Shown here piece after piece: positions 16,247 to 24,229 of a stretch of DNA of 36,022 nucleotides. The notes below the pieces were generated by a model, which worked only from the letters and a program-made list of their open reading frames with translations, searched no databases and was not told where the DNA came from. The translations under genes and the position numbers were made by a program. Position 1 is the stretch's first letter; each line of letters begins with the position of its first letter. The stretch is from positions 1 through 36,022 of the forward strand of contig JAJZZB010000017.1 of NCBI GenBank assembly GCA_021797795.1, given 5' to 3'. The DNA is from Actinomycetes bacterium. GTDB lineage: Bacteria > Actinomycetota > Acidimicrobiia > Acidimicrobiales > Bog-793.

Positions 16247-17409
16247 GCTCGCGGTCGGGCCCGGCAGCGCCGGCCGGCCACCCCGGCGCCCCGACGGGTC
16301 GGGACCTGCTGACCGTGGCGCTCGACGTGCTGCCGCTCGTCGGCCAGCCGAGCGGGGTGGGAGCGGCCTGCAGGGGGCTGTTCGAGGCGCTCGTCGAGCG
16401 GCCCGACGTCGAGGTGAGCGCCTACGCGGTCACCCGCAGATCCTTCCTCGCCCGCCGGGAGGTGCCCCGCGCCGTCCGCTTTCGCGGCAGCCCCGTCCCG
16501 ACGAGCCTCGTCCAGGCGGCCTGGCGGCTCGGCGGCCTCCCCCGGGCCGAGCACCTCGCAGGGCCGGCCGACATCGTGCACGGCACCAACTTCGCCGTCC
16601 CCCCGTCTCGCCGGGCTGCGACGGTGGTCACCGTCCACGACCTGACGTCCGCCCGCTACCCGGAGCTGTGCACGAGGGCGACGCTGCGCTACCCGGCGCT
16701 CGTCCGGCGGGCGGTCGACGACGGTGCCCTCGTCCACGTCCCGTCGGCCTTCGTGCGCGACGAGGTCGTCGACCTCCTCGGCGTGCCGCCCGACCGGGTG
16801 GCCGTCGTCGCCTGGGGGGTGCCGCCGGTCGAGGAGCCGACGACCACTCCTCCCGTCGAGCCGCCCTACGTGCTCGCCCTCGGCACCGTCGAGCCGCGCA
16901 AGGACTACCCGACCCTCGTCGAGGCCTTCTTCGAGCTGAGCGCCGCCGAGCCAGACCTGCGCCTCGTCGTGGCGGGCGCCGAGGGCTGGGCGACCGGGGC
17001 CCTCACCGACGCCGTCTCGAGGCGGCGTCTCGAGGACAAGGTCGTGCGCCTCGGCTACGTGAACGAGCAGGAGCGCAGCGCCCTGCTCTGGAACGCCTCG
17101 GCGCTCGCCTACCCCTCGCTCTACGAGGGATTCGGCTTCCCGCCCCTCGAGGCGATGGCGGCCGGCGTCCCGGTCGTCGCCACCCGGGCCGGCGGCGTGC
17201 CCGAGGTGGTGGGCGACGGTGCGCTCCTCGTCGAGCCGGGCGAACCGGCCTCGCTCGCCGGGGCGATCCGATCGGCGCTTCACGACGAGGACCTCCGGCG
17301 CCGCCTCGTGGCCGCCGGCCGCCGGCGGGTCGGCTCCTTCTCCTGGGAGAGGGCGGCGGAGGAGATGGTGGCGCTCTACCGGGCGGCGCTCGGGCGGCGG
17401 GGCCCGTGA
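16243..17409 (+). CDS. GT4-family glycosyltransferase, first of three
   Basis: This 388-residue GT-B enzyme shows the N-terminal acceptor-domain pattern (GQPSGVGAACRGLFEAL and the VVTVHDLTSARYPE motif). The C-terminal donor domain carries LALGTVEPRKDYPTLVEAF and YPSLYEGFGFPPLEAMAAGVPVV, where the EGFG-P-EAMA stretch binds the nucleotide sugar. It resembles mannosyl- or related retaining transferases, but the sugar cannot be assigned. The GTG start overlaps the cofE stop. It is followed by two paralogues of similar length, all joined by 4-nt overlaps, so the three probably act in one glycan assembly. Confidence 0.87.
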   Translation: MSSRSGPAAPAGHPGAPTGRDLLTVALDVLPLVGQPSGVGAACRGLFEALVERPDVEVSAYAVTRRSFLARREVPRAVRFRGSPVPTSLVQAAWRLGGLPRAEHLAGPADIVHGTNFAVPPSRRAATVVTVHDLTSARYPELCTRATLRYPALVRRAVDDGALVHVPSAFVRDEVVDLLGVPPDRVAVVAWGVPPVEEPTTTPPVEPPYVLALGTVEPRKDYPTLVEAFFELSAAEPDLRLVVAGAEGWATGALTDAVSRRRLEDKVVRLGYVNEQERSALLWNASALAYPSLYEGFGFPPLEAMAAGVPVVATRAGGVPEVVGDGALLVEPGEPASLAGAIRSALHDEDLRRRLVAAGRRRVGSFSWERAAEEMVALYRAALGRRGP

Positions 17410-18539
17410 GCGGCGGCCGTCCCCGGGTCGAGATCGTCGTGGAGCAGCTCCGCCGCGAGGTGCCCGGCGGGATCGGCACCTACTGCCGCGGCCTCGTGGC
17501 GGGGTTGAGCGCGCTCCACCCGACGGCACGGCCCGAGGTGAGCCTCTTCGCCAGCCGCCCCCCCCACCCGGGCGGGGACCCGCTCGAGCGCCTCGGCCTG
17601 CCGGTGCGCTCGTCGAGGCTCCCCGGTGCGGTGATGACCCGCCTGTGGGACCGCCGGGTGCCGGTCGGCTTCCTCGACGGCCGCCGCGGCGGCGCCGTGC
17701 TGCACGCCACCTCGTTCGCCTTCCCGCCGCTTTCGGGACGCCGCAGCGCCGTCATGGTCCACGACCTCGCCTGGCGCCGCCTTCCCGGGGCCTATCCCGC
17801 CCGCGGACGCGCCTGGCACGAGCAGGCGCTCCGGCGTGCGGCCGCCACCGCCGCCGGGTTCGTCGTCCCCTCCGAGGCGACCGGCGAGGACCTCCTCGGG
17901 GCCGGCCTCGGCATCAAGGAGGGCCGCGTCCGGGTCATCGAAGAGGGCGTCGACCACCTCGAGCCGCCGGACGGCGCCGCAGCGGACGCCCTCCTCGACC
18001 GGCTCTCGCTCCGGCCCGCAGACGGCTTCCTGCTCACGGTGGGCACCCTCGAGCCCCGCAAGAACCTCGGACGCCTCGTCGAGGCCTACGAGCTCGCCCG
18101 CCCGCGGCTCGCCGAGCCGTGGCCCCTCCTCGTCGTCGGGCCGCCCGGATGGGGCGACACCGCCTCCTCGGGAGTGCTCGCCCGTCCGGGGGTCGTCCCG
18201 GTCGGGCGGCTCGAGGGTGGCGTGCTGACGGCCCTCTACGGCCGTGCCCGCTGCGTCGCCTACGTCCCGCTCGTCGAGGGCTTCGGGCTGCCGGCCGTCG
18301 AGGCGATGGCGGCGGGCGCACCGGTGGTGGCGACGGCGGGCCTGCCGAGCCCGAAGGGCGCCGCCCTCGAGGCCGACCCCCTCGACACCGCCGCCATCGC
18401 CGAGGCGATCGTCACCGCCTCGCTCGAGGGCGCGGAGCGCGAGCAGCTGCGCAGCGCCGGCCTCAGACGTGCGGCCGAGCTGCGCTGGTCCGACTGCGCC
18501 GCCGGGCACGTCGCGCTCTGGGCGGAGCTGGCCCGATGA
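17406..18539 (+). CDS. GT4-family glycosyltransferase, second of three
   Basis: The 377-residue protein opens with VEIVVEQLRREVPGGIGTYCRGLVAGL, the glycine-rich acceptor-domain start, and has VMVHDLAWRRLPGAYP. The donor domain has LLTVGTLEPRKNLGRLVEAYE and YVPLVEGFGLPAVEAMAAGAPVVAT. It is a cytosolic GT-B transferase like its neighbours. The segment after the donor motif is shorter than in the first copy (GLPSPKGAALEADP), which may reflect a different donor. GTGA overlap with the first, ATGA overlap with the third. Confidence 0.87.
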   Translation: MSGGRPRVEIVVEQLRREVPGGIGTYCRGLVAGLSALHPTARPEVSLFASRPPHPGGDPLERLGLPVRSSRLPGAVMTRLWDRRVPVGFLDGRRGGAVLHATSFAFPPLSGRRSAVMVHDLAWRRLPGAYPARGRAWHEQALRRAAATAAGFVVPSEATGEDLLGAGLGIKEGRVRVIEEGVDHLEPPDGAAADALLDRLSLRPADGFLLTVGTLEPRKNLGRLVEAYELARPRLAEPWPLLVVGPPGWGDTASSGVLARPGVVPVGRLEGGVLTALYGRARCVAYVPLVEGFGLPAVEAMAAGAPVVATAGLPSPKGAALEADPLDTAAIAEAIVTASLEGAEREQLRSAGLRRAAELRWSDCAAGHVALWAELAR

Positions 18540-19705
18540 GCGACCCGGCCGCCGGCATGCTCGGTCTCGTCCTCGACGTGAGCGCCGTCCCTCCATCGCC
18601 CGCCGGCGCCGGCCGTTACATCGTCGAGCTCGCCGGCCTCCTCTCGCGTCGAGACGAGGTGAGCCTCACCCTCGTGACCAGGTGGGACGACACTGAGCGC
18701 TGGCGGAGCCTTCGCCCCGACCTCCGTCTCATCGCGACGGTTCCCGCCTCGCGCCCCGCCCGCCTCGCCTACGAGCGCGTCTGGCTCGGCCGCAGGCTGC
18801 GCCGGGAGCCGCAGGAGACCCTCGAGGTCTACCACGGGCCGCACTACACCCTCCCGGCCGGGCTGTCCTCGGGACGGGTCGTGACCGTGCACGATCTGAC
18901 CTTCCTCGAGCACCCCGAGTGGCACGAGACCGCCAAGGTGCGGTTCTTCCAGTCGGCCATCCGCCGTTCCGCCCGGGAGGCCGACGTCGTCGTCTGCGTG
19001 AGCGGGACGACCGCCGCCCGACTCGCCGACCTCGTCGAGGTGGCCGGCGAGGTCGTCGTGGCCGAGCACGGGGTCGACCACGACCGCTTCCGGCCGGGCC
19101 CGGTCGATCGCGCCCTGCTCCCCGAGGGGCTCGTGGCCGAGGACGAGCTCGTCGTGCACGTCGGGACCCTCGAGCCGAGAAAGGGCGTCGTCGACCTCGT
19201 CCGGGCCTTCGAGGGGGTTGCCGCCCGCCGCCCGCTCGCCCGGCTCCTCCTCGCCGGGCTGCCCGGGTGGGGAGCCGACGAGATCGAGGTGGCGGTGGCC
19301 AGCTCGCCGGCGGCGGGACGGATCCACCGGCTCGGCTGGGTGCCCGACGAGGCGGTGGTCGCCCTGATGCGGGCGGCCCGCGTCGTCGTCTACCCGAGCT
19401 ACGAGGAGGGCTTCGGCCTGCCGGCGCTCGAGGCGATGGCGGTCGGTGCCCCGCTCATCACGAGCGAGGGCACGGCCATGGCCGAGTTCGCCGGGGAGGC
19501 CGCCTGGCTGGCGCCGCCGGGCGACCCTCAGTCGCTGGCCCGGGCGCTCGACGCCGTCCTCGATGCGCCGCCCGAGCAGCTGGCACGGCGGGTCGAGGAG
19601 GGGATCGCCCGCGCCGCCCGCTTCACCTGGGAGCGGACCGCAGCGATCCACCTCGAGGCCTACGAGCTCGCCAGGGCCCGGGCCCGCCGGCGCCCGGGGA
19701 CGTGA
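18536..19705 (+). CDS. GT4-family glycosyltransferase, third of three
   Basis: The 389-residue transferase has SPAGAGRYIVELAGLL near the N-terminus, VYHGPHYTLPAG, VVTVHDLTFLEHPEWH, VVHVGTLEPRKGVVDLV and YPSYEEGFGLPALEAMAVGAPLI. The ATG at 18536 overlaps the second transferase's stop (ATGA). The HVGTLEPRKG and EEGFG-P-EAM elements place it with mannosyltransferase-like GT4 enzymes; the real acceptor is unknown. It ends a translationally coupled run that began at cofE; the next gene has its own promoter. Confidence 0.87.
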   Translation: MSDPAAGMLGLVLDVSAVPPSPAGAGRYIVELAGLLSRRDEVSLTLVTRWDDTERWRSLRPDLRLIATVPASRPARLAYERVWLGRRLRREPQETLEVYHGPHYTLPAGLSSGRVVTVHDLTFLEHPEWHETAKVRFFQSAIRRSAREADVVVCVSGTTAARLADLVEVAGEVVVAEHGVDHDRFRPGPVDRALLPEGLVAEDELVVHVGTLEPRKGVVDLVRAFEGVAARRPLARLLLAGLPGWGADEIEVAVASSPAAGRIHRLGWVPDEAVVALMRAARVVVYPSYEEGFGLPALEAMAVGAPLITSEGTAMAEFAGEAAWLAPPGDPQSLARALDAVLDAPPEQLARRVEEGIARAARFTWERTAAIHLEAYELARARARRRPGT

Positions 19706-19725
19706 GCGGGCTCCGCCGCCTTCAC

Positions 19726-19731
19726 TAGGGT
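19726..19731 (+). promoter_or_regulatory. Leaderless -10 box for the Rmd-like gene
   Basis: TAGGGT ends 6 nt before the ATG at 19738 in the 32-bp gap after the third GT4 gene. No ribosome binding site is seen between them, which supports a leaderless transcript. Confidence 0.5.
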
Positions 19732-19737
19732 GAGCCG

Positions 19738-20670
19738 ATGCTCGCCTACGTGACGGGAGGCGCCGGCTTCGTCGGTGGGTGGCTCACCGCTCACCTCCGC
19801 CAGTGCGGCGACACCGTCGTCACCGTCGACGCCGAGGTCGAGGTGACCGACTCCGCCGCCGTCCGGGAGTCGCTCGCCTCCGTCTCGCCGGAGGTGGTGT
19901 ACCACCTCGCCGGTTTCGCCCACGTCGGGCGCTCCTGGGACGACCCCGTGTCGACCTTCACGGTCAACGCCCTCGGGACCCTGAACGTCCTCGAGGCGGC
20001 CGCCGCCTGCCGGATCCCTCCCCGTGTCCTCGTCGTCAGCTCGTCGGAGGTCTACGGCTCGGCCGGCGGGGCGCCGGTGTCCGAAGAGGCGCCGCTTCGC
20101 CCGGTCAGCCCGTACGCTGCCAGCAAGGTGGCGGCGGAGTACCTGGCGCTCCAGGCCTATCTCGGCAGGAGCGTGCCGGTGGTGAGGGTCCGGCCCTTCA
20201 ACCACGTCGGTCCCGGCCAGGCTCCCGACTTCGTCGTGTCGGCGCTCGCCCGGAGGATCGCGGCGGCCGAGGCGGCCGGTGGGGGGGAGGTCGCCGTCGG
20301 CAACCTCGAGGCGAGGCGCGACTTCACCGACGTCCGGGACGTCGTGAGGGCCTACCGGCTGCTCGCCGAGCGCGGCCTGCCGGGAGAGGCCTACAACGTG
20401 GCCTCCGGGAGGGTGCACCGCATCCGGGAGGTGGCCGACCGGCTCGTCGCCCTCGCCACCAGCCCGGTGACGCTCGTGGAGGACCCGGACCTCGTCCGGC
20501 CCGTCGACGTGCCCGTCCTCGCCGGGGACGCCAGCAAGCTCGTGGCGGCGACGGGGTGGGCCCCCCTCATCGGGCTCGGCCGGACCCTCGCCGACGTCAT
20601 GGAGCACTGGAGATCCGCCGCCGGCCCGGTGGGCGGCGCGAAAAGGCCCGCCTCCTCCGAGGGGGGATAG
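19738..20670 (+). CDS. GDP-4-keto-6-deoxy-D-mannose reductase-like SDR
   Basis: This 310-residue extended SDR begins MLAYVTGGAGFVGGWL. It has YHLAGFAHVGRSWDDP, the SSSEVYG catalytic Ser region, SPYAASKVAAEYLAL with Tyr/Lys, VRVRPFNHVGPGQAPDFVV, and LEARRDFTDVRDVV with YNVASG. The FNHVGPGQ and DFTDVRDVV segments are typical of Rmd, which reduces GDP-4-keto-6-deoxymannose to GDP-D-rhamnose. The matching dehydratase Gmd is not in the window, so other related dehydratases or reductases remain possible. The last residues (KRPASSEGG) are encoded by the left arm and loop of the terminator hairpin, and the TAG stop lies at the edge of the loop. Confidence 0.83.
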   Translation: MLAYVTGGAGFVGGWLTAHLRQCGDTVVTVDAEVEVTDSAAVRESLASVSPEVVYHLAGFAHVGRSWDDPVSTFTVNALGTLNVLEAAAACRIPPRVLVVSSSEVYGSAGGAPVSEEAPLRPVSPYAASKVAAEYLALQAYLGRSVPVVRVRPFNHVGPGQAPDFVVSALARRIAAAEAAGGGEVAVGNLEARRDFTDVRDVVRAYRLLAERGLPGEAYNVASGRVHRIREVADRLVALATSPVTLVEDPDLVRPVDVPVLAGDASKLVAATGWAPLIGLGRTLADVMEHWRSAAGPVGGAKRPASSEGG

Positions 20671-20685
20671 AGGAGGCGGGCCTTT
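20642..20685. terminator. Strong bidirectional terminator, 16-bp perfect stem
   Basis: AAAGGCCCGCCTCCTC and its exact complement GAGGAGGCGGGCCTTT enclose a 12-nt loop. The stem has AAA at one end and TTT at the other, so it can act for the Rmd-like gene on the plus strand and for the small minus-strand gene at 20768-21139. The stop codon of the Rmd-like gene (20668-20670) spans the loop and the first base of the right arm. Confidence 0.8.
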
Positions 20686-20691
20686 CCAGGT

Positions 20692-20746
20692 CCCGGCTCA
20701 ACCCTGCCGTCGCCGAGGGGGGGGTTGGCGAAGACGGGGAGCCGGG
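20692..20746 (-). terminator. Compound inverted repeat after the small minus-strand gene
   Basis: CCCGGCTC at 20692-20699 pairs with GAGCCGGG at 20739-20746, and CCGTC at 20707-20711 with GACGG at 20733-20737 inside it. It lies 21 bp beyond the minus-strand stop and could be a first terminator, or a structured 3' end, before the strong hairpin. Confidence 0.35.
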
Positions 20747-20767
20747 GCCACTTGGCGCTCGGGACTC

Positions 20768-21139
20768 TCAGGCCGCGAGCTGACCCTTCAAATAACCCCG
20801 GAGGTGGTCCCGGGATTCCCGCGCCTTGGTCACGGCCTCCTGCACCTGGGGCGGAAGCCGGTCGGCCAGCGGCTCGAGGGCCGCGTCGGCCGCTTCGAAG
20901 AACTGGCCGAGCGCCTGGTCGAGGTCGGTCCATGCCCGGGCGACCTGGTCGCGCGCCGAGGAGAGGGGGCCGTCCGCAGACGAGCGCTGGCGCTCGAGCC
21001 GGGCGGCGAGCTCGTGGCGCGCCACCTGGGCACGCTGCAGCCCGACGACGCCGAGGCCGACCGCGACGTAGGCCGCGTCCTGTGCGACCCGTCCGAGATC
21101 CTGGGCCGTGCGAGTGAGGTCATGGCGAAGATCAGCCAT
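20768..21139 (-). CDS. Small helical, phasin-like protein of unknown function
   Basis: The 123-residue protein is almost entirely predicted helix. It has an amphipathic N-terminus (MADLRHDLTRTAQDLGRVAQ), a short apolar stretch (AAYVAVGLGVVGLQ, about 20-33), then a charged coiled-coil-like region rich in Arg, Glu and Ala. Such proteins resemble phasins or membrane-surface amphipathic proteins found widely in actinobacteria, but I cannot assign a function. The ATG at 21139 has AGGAG about 7 nt upstream. A good promoter, TTGCAG-N17-TACACT, lies about 40 nt farther up. It diverges from the large GT2 membrane protein. Confidence 0.8.
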   Translation of the reverse strand: MADLRHDLTRTAQDLGRVAQDAAYVAVGLGVVGLQRAQVARHELAARLERQRSSADGPLSSARDQVARAWTDLDQALGQFFEAADAALEPLADRLPPQVQEAVTKARESRDHLRGYLKGQLAA

Positions 21140-21185
21140 CGAAGGCTCCTTTCCTGGTCGTCCTGCGGGTCTCCAACTGCTATCT

Positions 21186-21214
21186 AGTGTAACACAAAGT
21201 GCTAACACCTGCAA
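21186..21214 (-). promoter_or_regulatory. Promoter of the small minus-strand gene with repeated AGTG(C)TAACAC motif
   Basis: On the minus strand TTGCAG (21214-21209) and TACACT (21191-21186) are 17 nt apart. On the plus strand the same segment holds two near-identical direct repeats, AGTGTAACAC at 21186-21195 and AGTGCTAACAC at 21198-21208. Together they look like a pair of operator half-sites over the -10 and spacer. Confidence 0.45.
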
Positions 21215-21229
21215 GCACTCCGGGCGAAC

Positions 21230-21235
21230 TAGCGT
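21230..21235 (+). promoter_or_regulatory. Leaderless -10 box for the giant GT2 gene
   Basis: TAGCGT ends 9 nt before the ATG at 21245, and no ribosome binding site is visible between them. Confidence 0.4.
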
Positions 21236-21244
21236 GGCTCCTCG

Positions 21245-24229
21245 ATGCCGGAGGAGTTCGCACCACCGGTCGTCGCGGTCGTCGTCACCTCGAACCCGGG
21301 TCCGTGGTTCGAGCCGTGTCTCGAGTCGCTTCGCGTCCAGGACTACCCGAACCTGGCCGTGCTCGTGGTCGACGATGCCAGCACGACCGACGTCACCGCC
21401 CGGGTCGCCGCCGTCGAGCCCGAGGCCATCGTCCGCCGCCGCAACCTGCGAGGGGGCTATTCCGCCGCCGCCGACGGGGTGCTCGAGGGGGTGGAGGGGG
21501 CGAGCTTCTACCTGTTCTGCCACGACGACGCCGTGCTCGACGACGGCGTCGTCCGCCTGCTCGTCGAGGAGTCGTTCCGCTCGAACGCAGCCGTCGTCGG
21601 GCCGAAGTACGTCCGGGCCGAGGCACCCGAGCTGCTCGAGCAGGTCGGGCTCTCCATGCACCGTCTCGGGACGCCGGCCTCCCGCATCCAGCCCGGCGAG
21701 CTCGACCAGTCCCAGCACGACGAGGCCCGCGAGGTCTTCGCCGTGCCGGGGGGCTGCACCCTCGTGCGCGCCGACCTGTTCGAGGCGCTCGGCGGCTACG
21801 ACGCCGCCATCTCGCTGCTCGGCGAGGAGATCGACTTCTGCTGGCGCGCCCAGATCGCCGGGGCCCGGGTCGTGGTCGCTCCACGGGCCCGGGTCCGCCA
21901 CTGGCAGACGGGTGCCCGGGGAGAGCGCGGTGGCGACATCGCCCTTCTCCAGCGCCGCCACGAGCTCCGGGCCGTCCTCAAGAACTACGGGGGCTGGCGG
22001 CGACTTCGCGTGGTCGTGGAGCTCGTCGTGCTCTCGGTGGCGGAGATGGTCGTCTCGGTGCTCACGGCGGACCGGACCCGTGCCCGCAGGGTGGCCCGGG
22101 CGTGGAGGTGGAACCTCTCCGAGCGGGCCAGCCTTTCCGCCGAGCGCCGCCGGCTGAGAGAGATCCGGCAGGTCCCCGACCGGCTGCTCGTCCGGCGCAT
22201 GGTCGGGCGCAGCCGGGTTCGAGGGTTCCTTCGTCCGCACTCACCGGACGAGGAGGGCTCGGCCGCCGAGCTCGAGCGCATCGAGTCGTGGTGGAAGCGG
22301 ATCCAGCGGGGCGAGGTCCCGACGGCCCAGCTCACCCTTGCCGTCGGTCTCGTCGTGGTCGGTGTCGCCGGCATCCGCGACCTGCTCTTCGGCCGCCTCC
22401 CCGTCGTCGGCCAGCTCATCGCGCTTCCGAAGGGCACGACGATGCTCGGCCAGTTCCTCGGCGGCATCCAGGTCGGCCACGGCGTCCAGCCGGCTCCGGC
22501 GGCCTACGGGGTCGTCGGGTTGGCGGGTCTCGTGCTCGCCAACAGCACGGCGGTGGCGGTGAAGCTCCTCGAGCTCGGCTCCCTCGCCGCCGGGGCCTTC
22601 GGGGTGTCCCGCCTCGCCAAGCCCTTCCTGTCGACACGCGGCCGGCTGGTCGCCGCCGTGGCCTACGTAGGGCTCCCGCTCGCCTGGAACGTGCTGGCGA
22701 CGGCGGACGTCGGCGCGGCGGTCTGCCTCGGGACCCTCCCGTTCGTCTTCGGGCGGATCGCCCGGGCGACCGGGCTCGCGCCCTTCGGCACCCTGTCGCC
22801 GAGGGAGCCGACCGCTCCCCGCCGCTTGGTCGCCGAGGCCGTGCCCTTCGGCCTGCTGCTCGCCTTCCTCGGCGCGCTCGTGCCGGCCGGCCTGCTGGCG
22901 TCCGGCGCCGTCCTCGTGGCCGTGGACGTCGCCTGCCTCCTCAACGGGGAGGGTCGTGCTGCCCTCAGGGTCACCGGCGTCGCGCTGGCGGCGGGGGTCG
23001 TGGCCTTCGTCTGCTGCCTGCCGTGGTCGCTCACCTGGCTCGAGCACGGGGCGCGCTGGAGCGCCTTCGCCGGCGTGGTGCCCTCAACCGCCCCGAATCC
23101 GGCCTCACTGCTGCGGGGTCACCTCGGACCGGTCGGAGCGTGGTGGGGGACCTGGGGCCTCGTGATCGCCGCCGGCTACGCCCTCGTCGTCGGCCGGGGG
23201 CATCGCCTGGCGTGGGCGAGCGCCTGGTGGCTGTCCGCCGTGGCGGCGGTGGCCCTCGCATGGGCGGGAGCCGAGGGCTGGCTCGGAGCCGGTGGAGGGC
23301 TGTCGGCGGTCCTCGCCGCCCCGGCGGCCGTGGCGCTCGCCGCCGCCTGCGGCCTCGGCGTCGCCGCCTTCGAGCACGACGTCATCGCCCGGGTCTCGCT
23401 CGGCTGGCGCCAGGCGGCGGGCGGGCTGGCGGCGGCATGCCTCGTGGTCGGGATCCTGCCGGCGCTCGGCACGGCAATCGGCGGCCACGCCGACCTGCCG
23501 GGCTCGGGCGTCGACCAGACGCTCGACTGGACCGTCCCCTCGGGCGCCCGGCACTTCCGCGTCCTGTGGCTCGGCGACCCGCGGGCCCTTCCTGCGGGCG
23601 GATGGCAGCTCGGCCCGGGAGTCGCCTGGTACACCGCCACGACGGGACTTCCCTCCGGCCAGCAGGACTGGCCCTCCGCCACGCCGGGTCGCCTCTCTGC
23701 GGTCGCCACCGCCCTCGTCCAGGCGGAGCAGGGGCGCACGGCCGACGTGGGCCTGCCCCTCGGCAGGCTCGGGGTGCGGTATGTCGTCGTCCTCTCGGCC
23801 GATGCCCCGCAGCTGCCGGGCAGTCAGGTGCCCCCCGTCGTGACAGGACCCCCTGCCCACCTCCTGAGCGCCCTGCAGTCCCAGAGCGACCTCGTCGAGC
23901 GGCCGAGCGAGGCGGGAGCCTTCGTCTTCGTGAACGCCGACTGGCACCGCCTCGACGGCGCCGGCACGGGCGCCGCTCTCGGCGCGGGCGCCCGAGGCGG
24001 CTCCCCGCTGTGGCGGGAGATCGGGGTGGCCGCCGGCCTTGCCGCCCTGGCGGCCGCCGTCCTCGAAGGCGTGCGTCGCCGCCGCCGCTGGGGACGGATG
24101 CCCGCCGGGGCGGGGCCGCCCGAGGACGACCTCGACCCGCCCGCCCCCGACGACGCGCCGCCCGCCCCGGCGGTCGGCGAGGAGCAGCCGGAGCGACTGG
24201 CCTCGGCGAGCCGGGTGCCGGCACGATGA
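21245..24229 (+). CDS. GT2 glycosyltransferase fused to a large polytopic membrane domain
   Basis: This 994-residue protein joins a GT-A domain (about 8-250) to a membrane domain (about 265-845). The GT part has VVVTSNPGPWFEPCLESL, VVDDASTTDV, FYLFCHDDAVLDDG (metal-binding acids) and a LGEEIDFCWRAQIAG segment, typical of GT2. Many hydrophobic segments follow (for example LTLAVGLVVVGVAGI near 360 and VTGVALAAGVVAFVCCL near 580). A large non-membrane segment around 755-905 precedes a last membrane helix near 920-940 and a Pro/Asp-rich cytosolic tail. In Streptomyces, similar giant GT2 proteins sit next to a DUF5719 protein and the F420 genes, as here. A role in building a cell-envelope polymer at the membrane is likely; substrate unknown. 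Its stop overlaps the next start (ATGA). Confidence 0.87.
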   Translation: MPEEFAPPVVAVVVTSNPGPWFEPCLESLRVQDYPNLAVLVVDDASTTDVTARVAAVEPEAIVRRRNLRGGYSAAADGVLEGVEGASFYLFCHDDAVLDDGVVRLLVEESFRSNAAVVGPKYVRAEAPELLEQVGLSMHRLGTPASRIQPGELDQSQHDEAREVFAVPGGCTLVRADLFEALGGYDAAISLLGEEIDFCWRAQIAGARVVVAPRARVRHWQTGARGERGGDIALLQRRHELRAVLKNYGGWRRLRVVVELVVLSVAEMVVSVLTADRTRARRVARAWRWNLSERASLSAERRRLREIRQVPDRLLVRRMVGRSRVRGFLRPHSPDEEGSAAELERIESWWKRIQRGEVPTAQLTLAVGLVVVGVAGIRDLLFGRLPVVGQLIALPKGTTMLGQFLGGIQVGHGVQPAPAAYGVVGLAGLVLANSTAVAVKLLELGSLAAGAFGVSRLAKPFLSTRGRLVAAVAYVGLPLAWNVLATADVGAAVCLGTLPFVFGRIARATGLAPFGTLSPREPTAPRRLVAEAVPFGLLLAFLGALVPAGLLASGAVLVAVDVACLLNGEGRAALRVTGVALAAGVVAFVCCLPWSLTWLEHGARWSAFAGVVPSTAPNPASLLRGHLGPVGAWWGTWGLVIAAGYALVVGRGHRLAWASAWWLSAVAAVALAWAGAEGWLGAGGGLSAVLAAPAAVALAAACGLGVAAFEHDVIARVSLGWRQAAGGLAAACLVVGILPALGTAIGGHADLPGSGVDQTLDWTVPSGARHFRVLWLGDPRALPAGGWQLGPGVAWYTATTGLPSGQQDWPSATPGRLSAVATALVQAEQGRTADVGLPLGRLGVRYVVVLSADAPQLPGSQVPPVVTGPPAHLLSALQSQSDLVERPSEAGAFVFVNADWHRLDGAGTGAALGAGARGGSPLWREIGVAAGLAALAAAVLEGVRRRRRWGRMPAGAGPPEDDLDPPAPDDAPPAPAVGEEQPERLASASRVPAR

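Noticed and set aside
21198-21220. CIRCE element (HrcA site)
   Set aside because: The half-sites AGTGCT and AGCACT occur but in the opposite order to the CIRCE inverted repeat, and the neighbouring genes are not chaperones.
21199-24225. Upstream extension of the DUF5719 frame (1538-codon open frame)
   Set aside because: It is an Arg/Pro/Gly-rich shadow of the giant GT2 gene; the ATG at 24226 with signal-anchor sequence is the real start.
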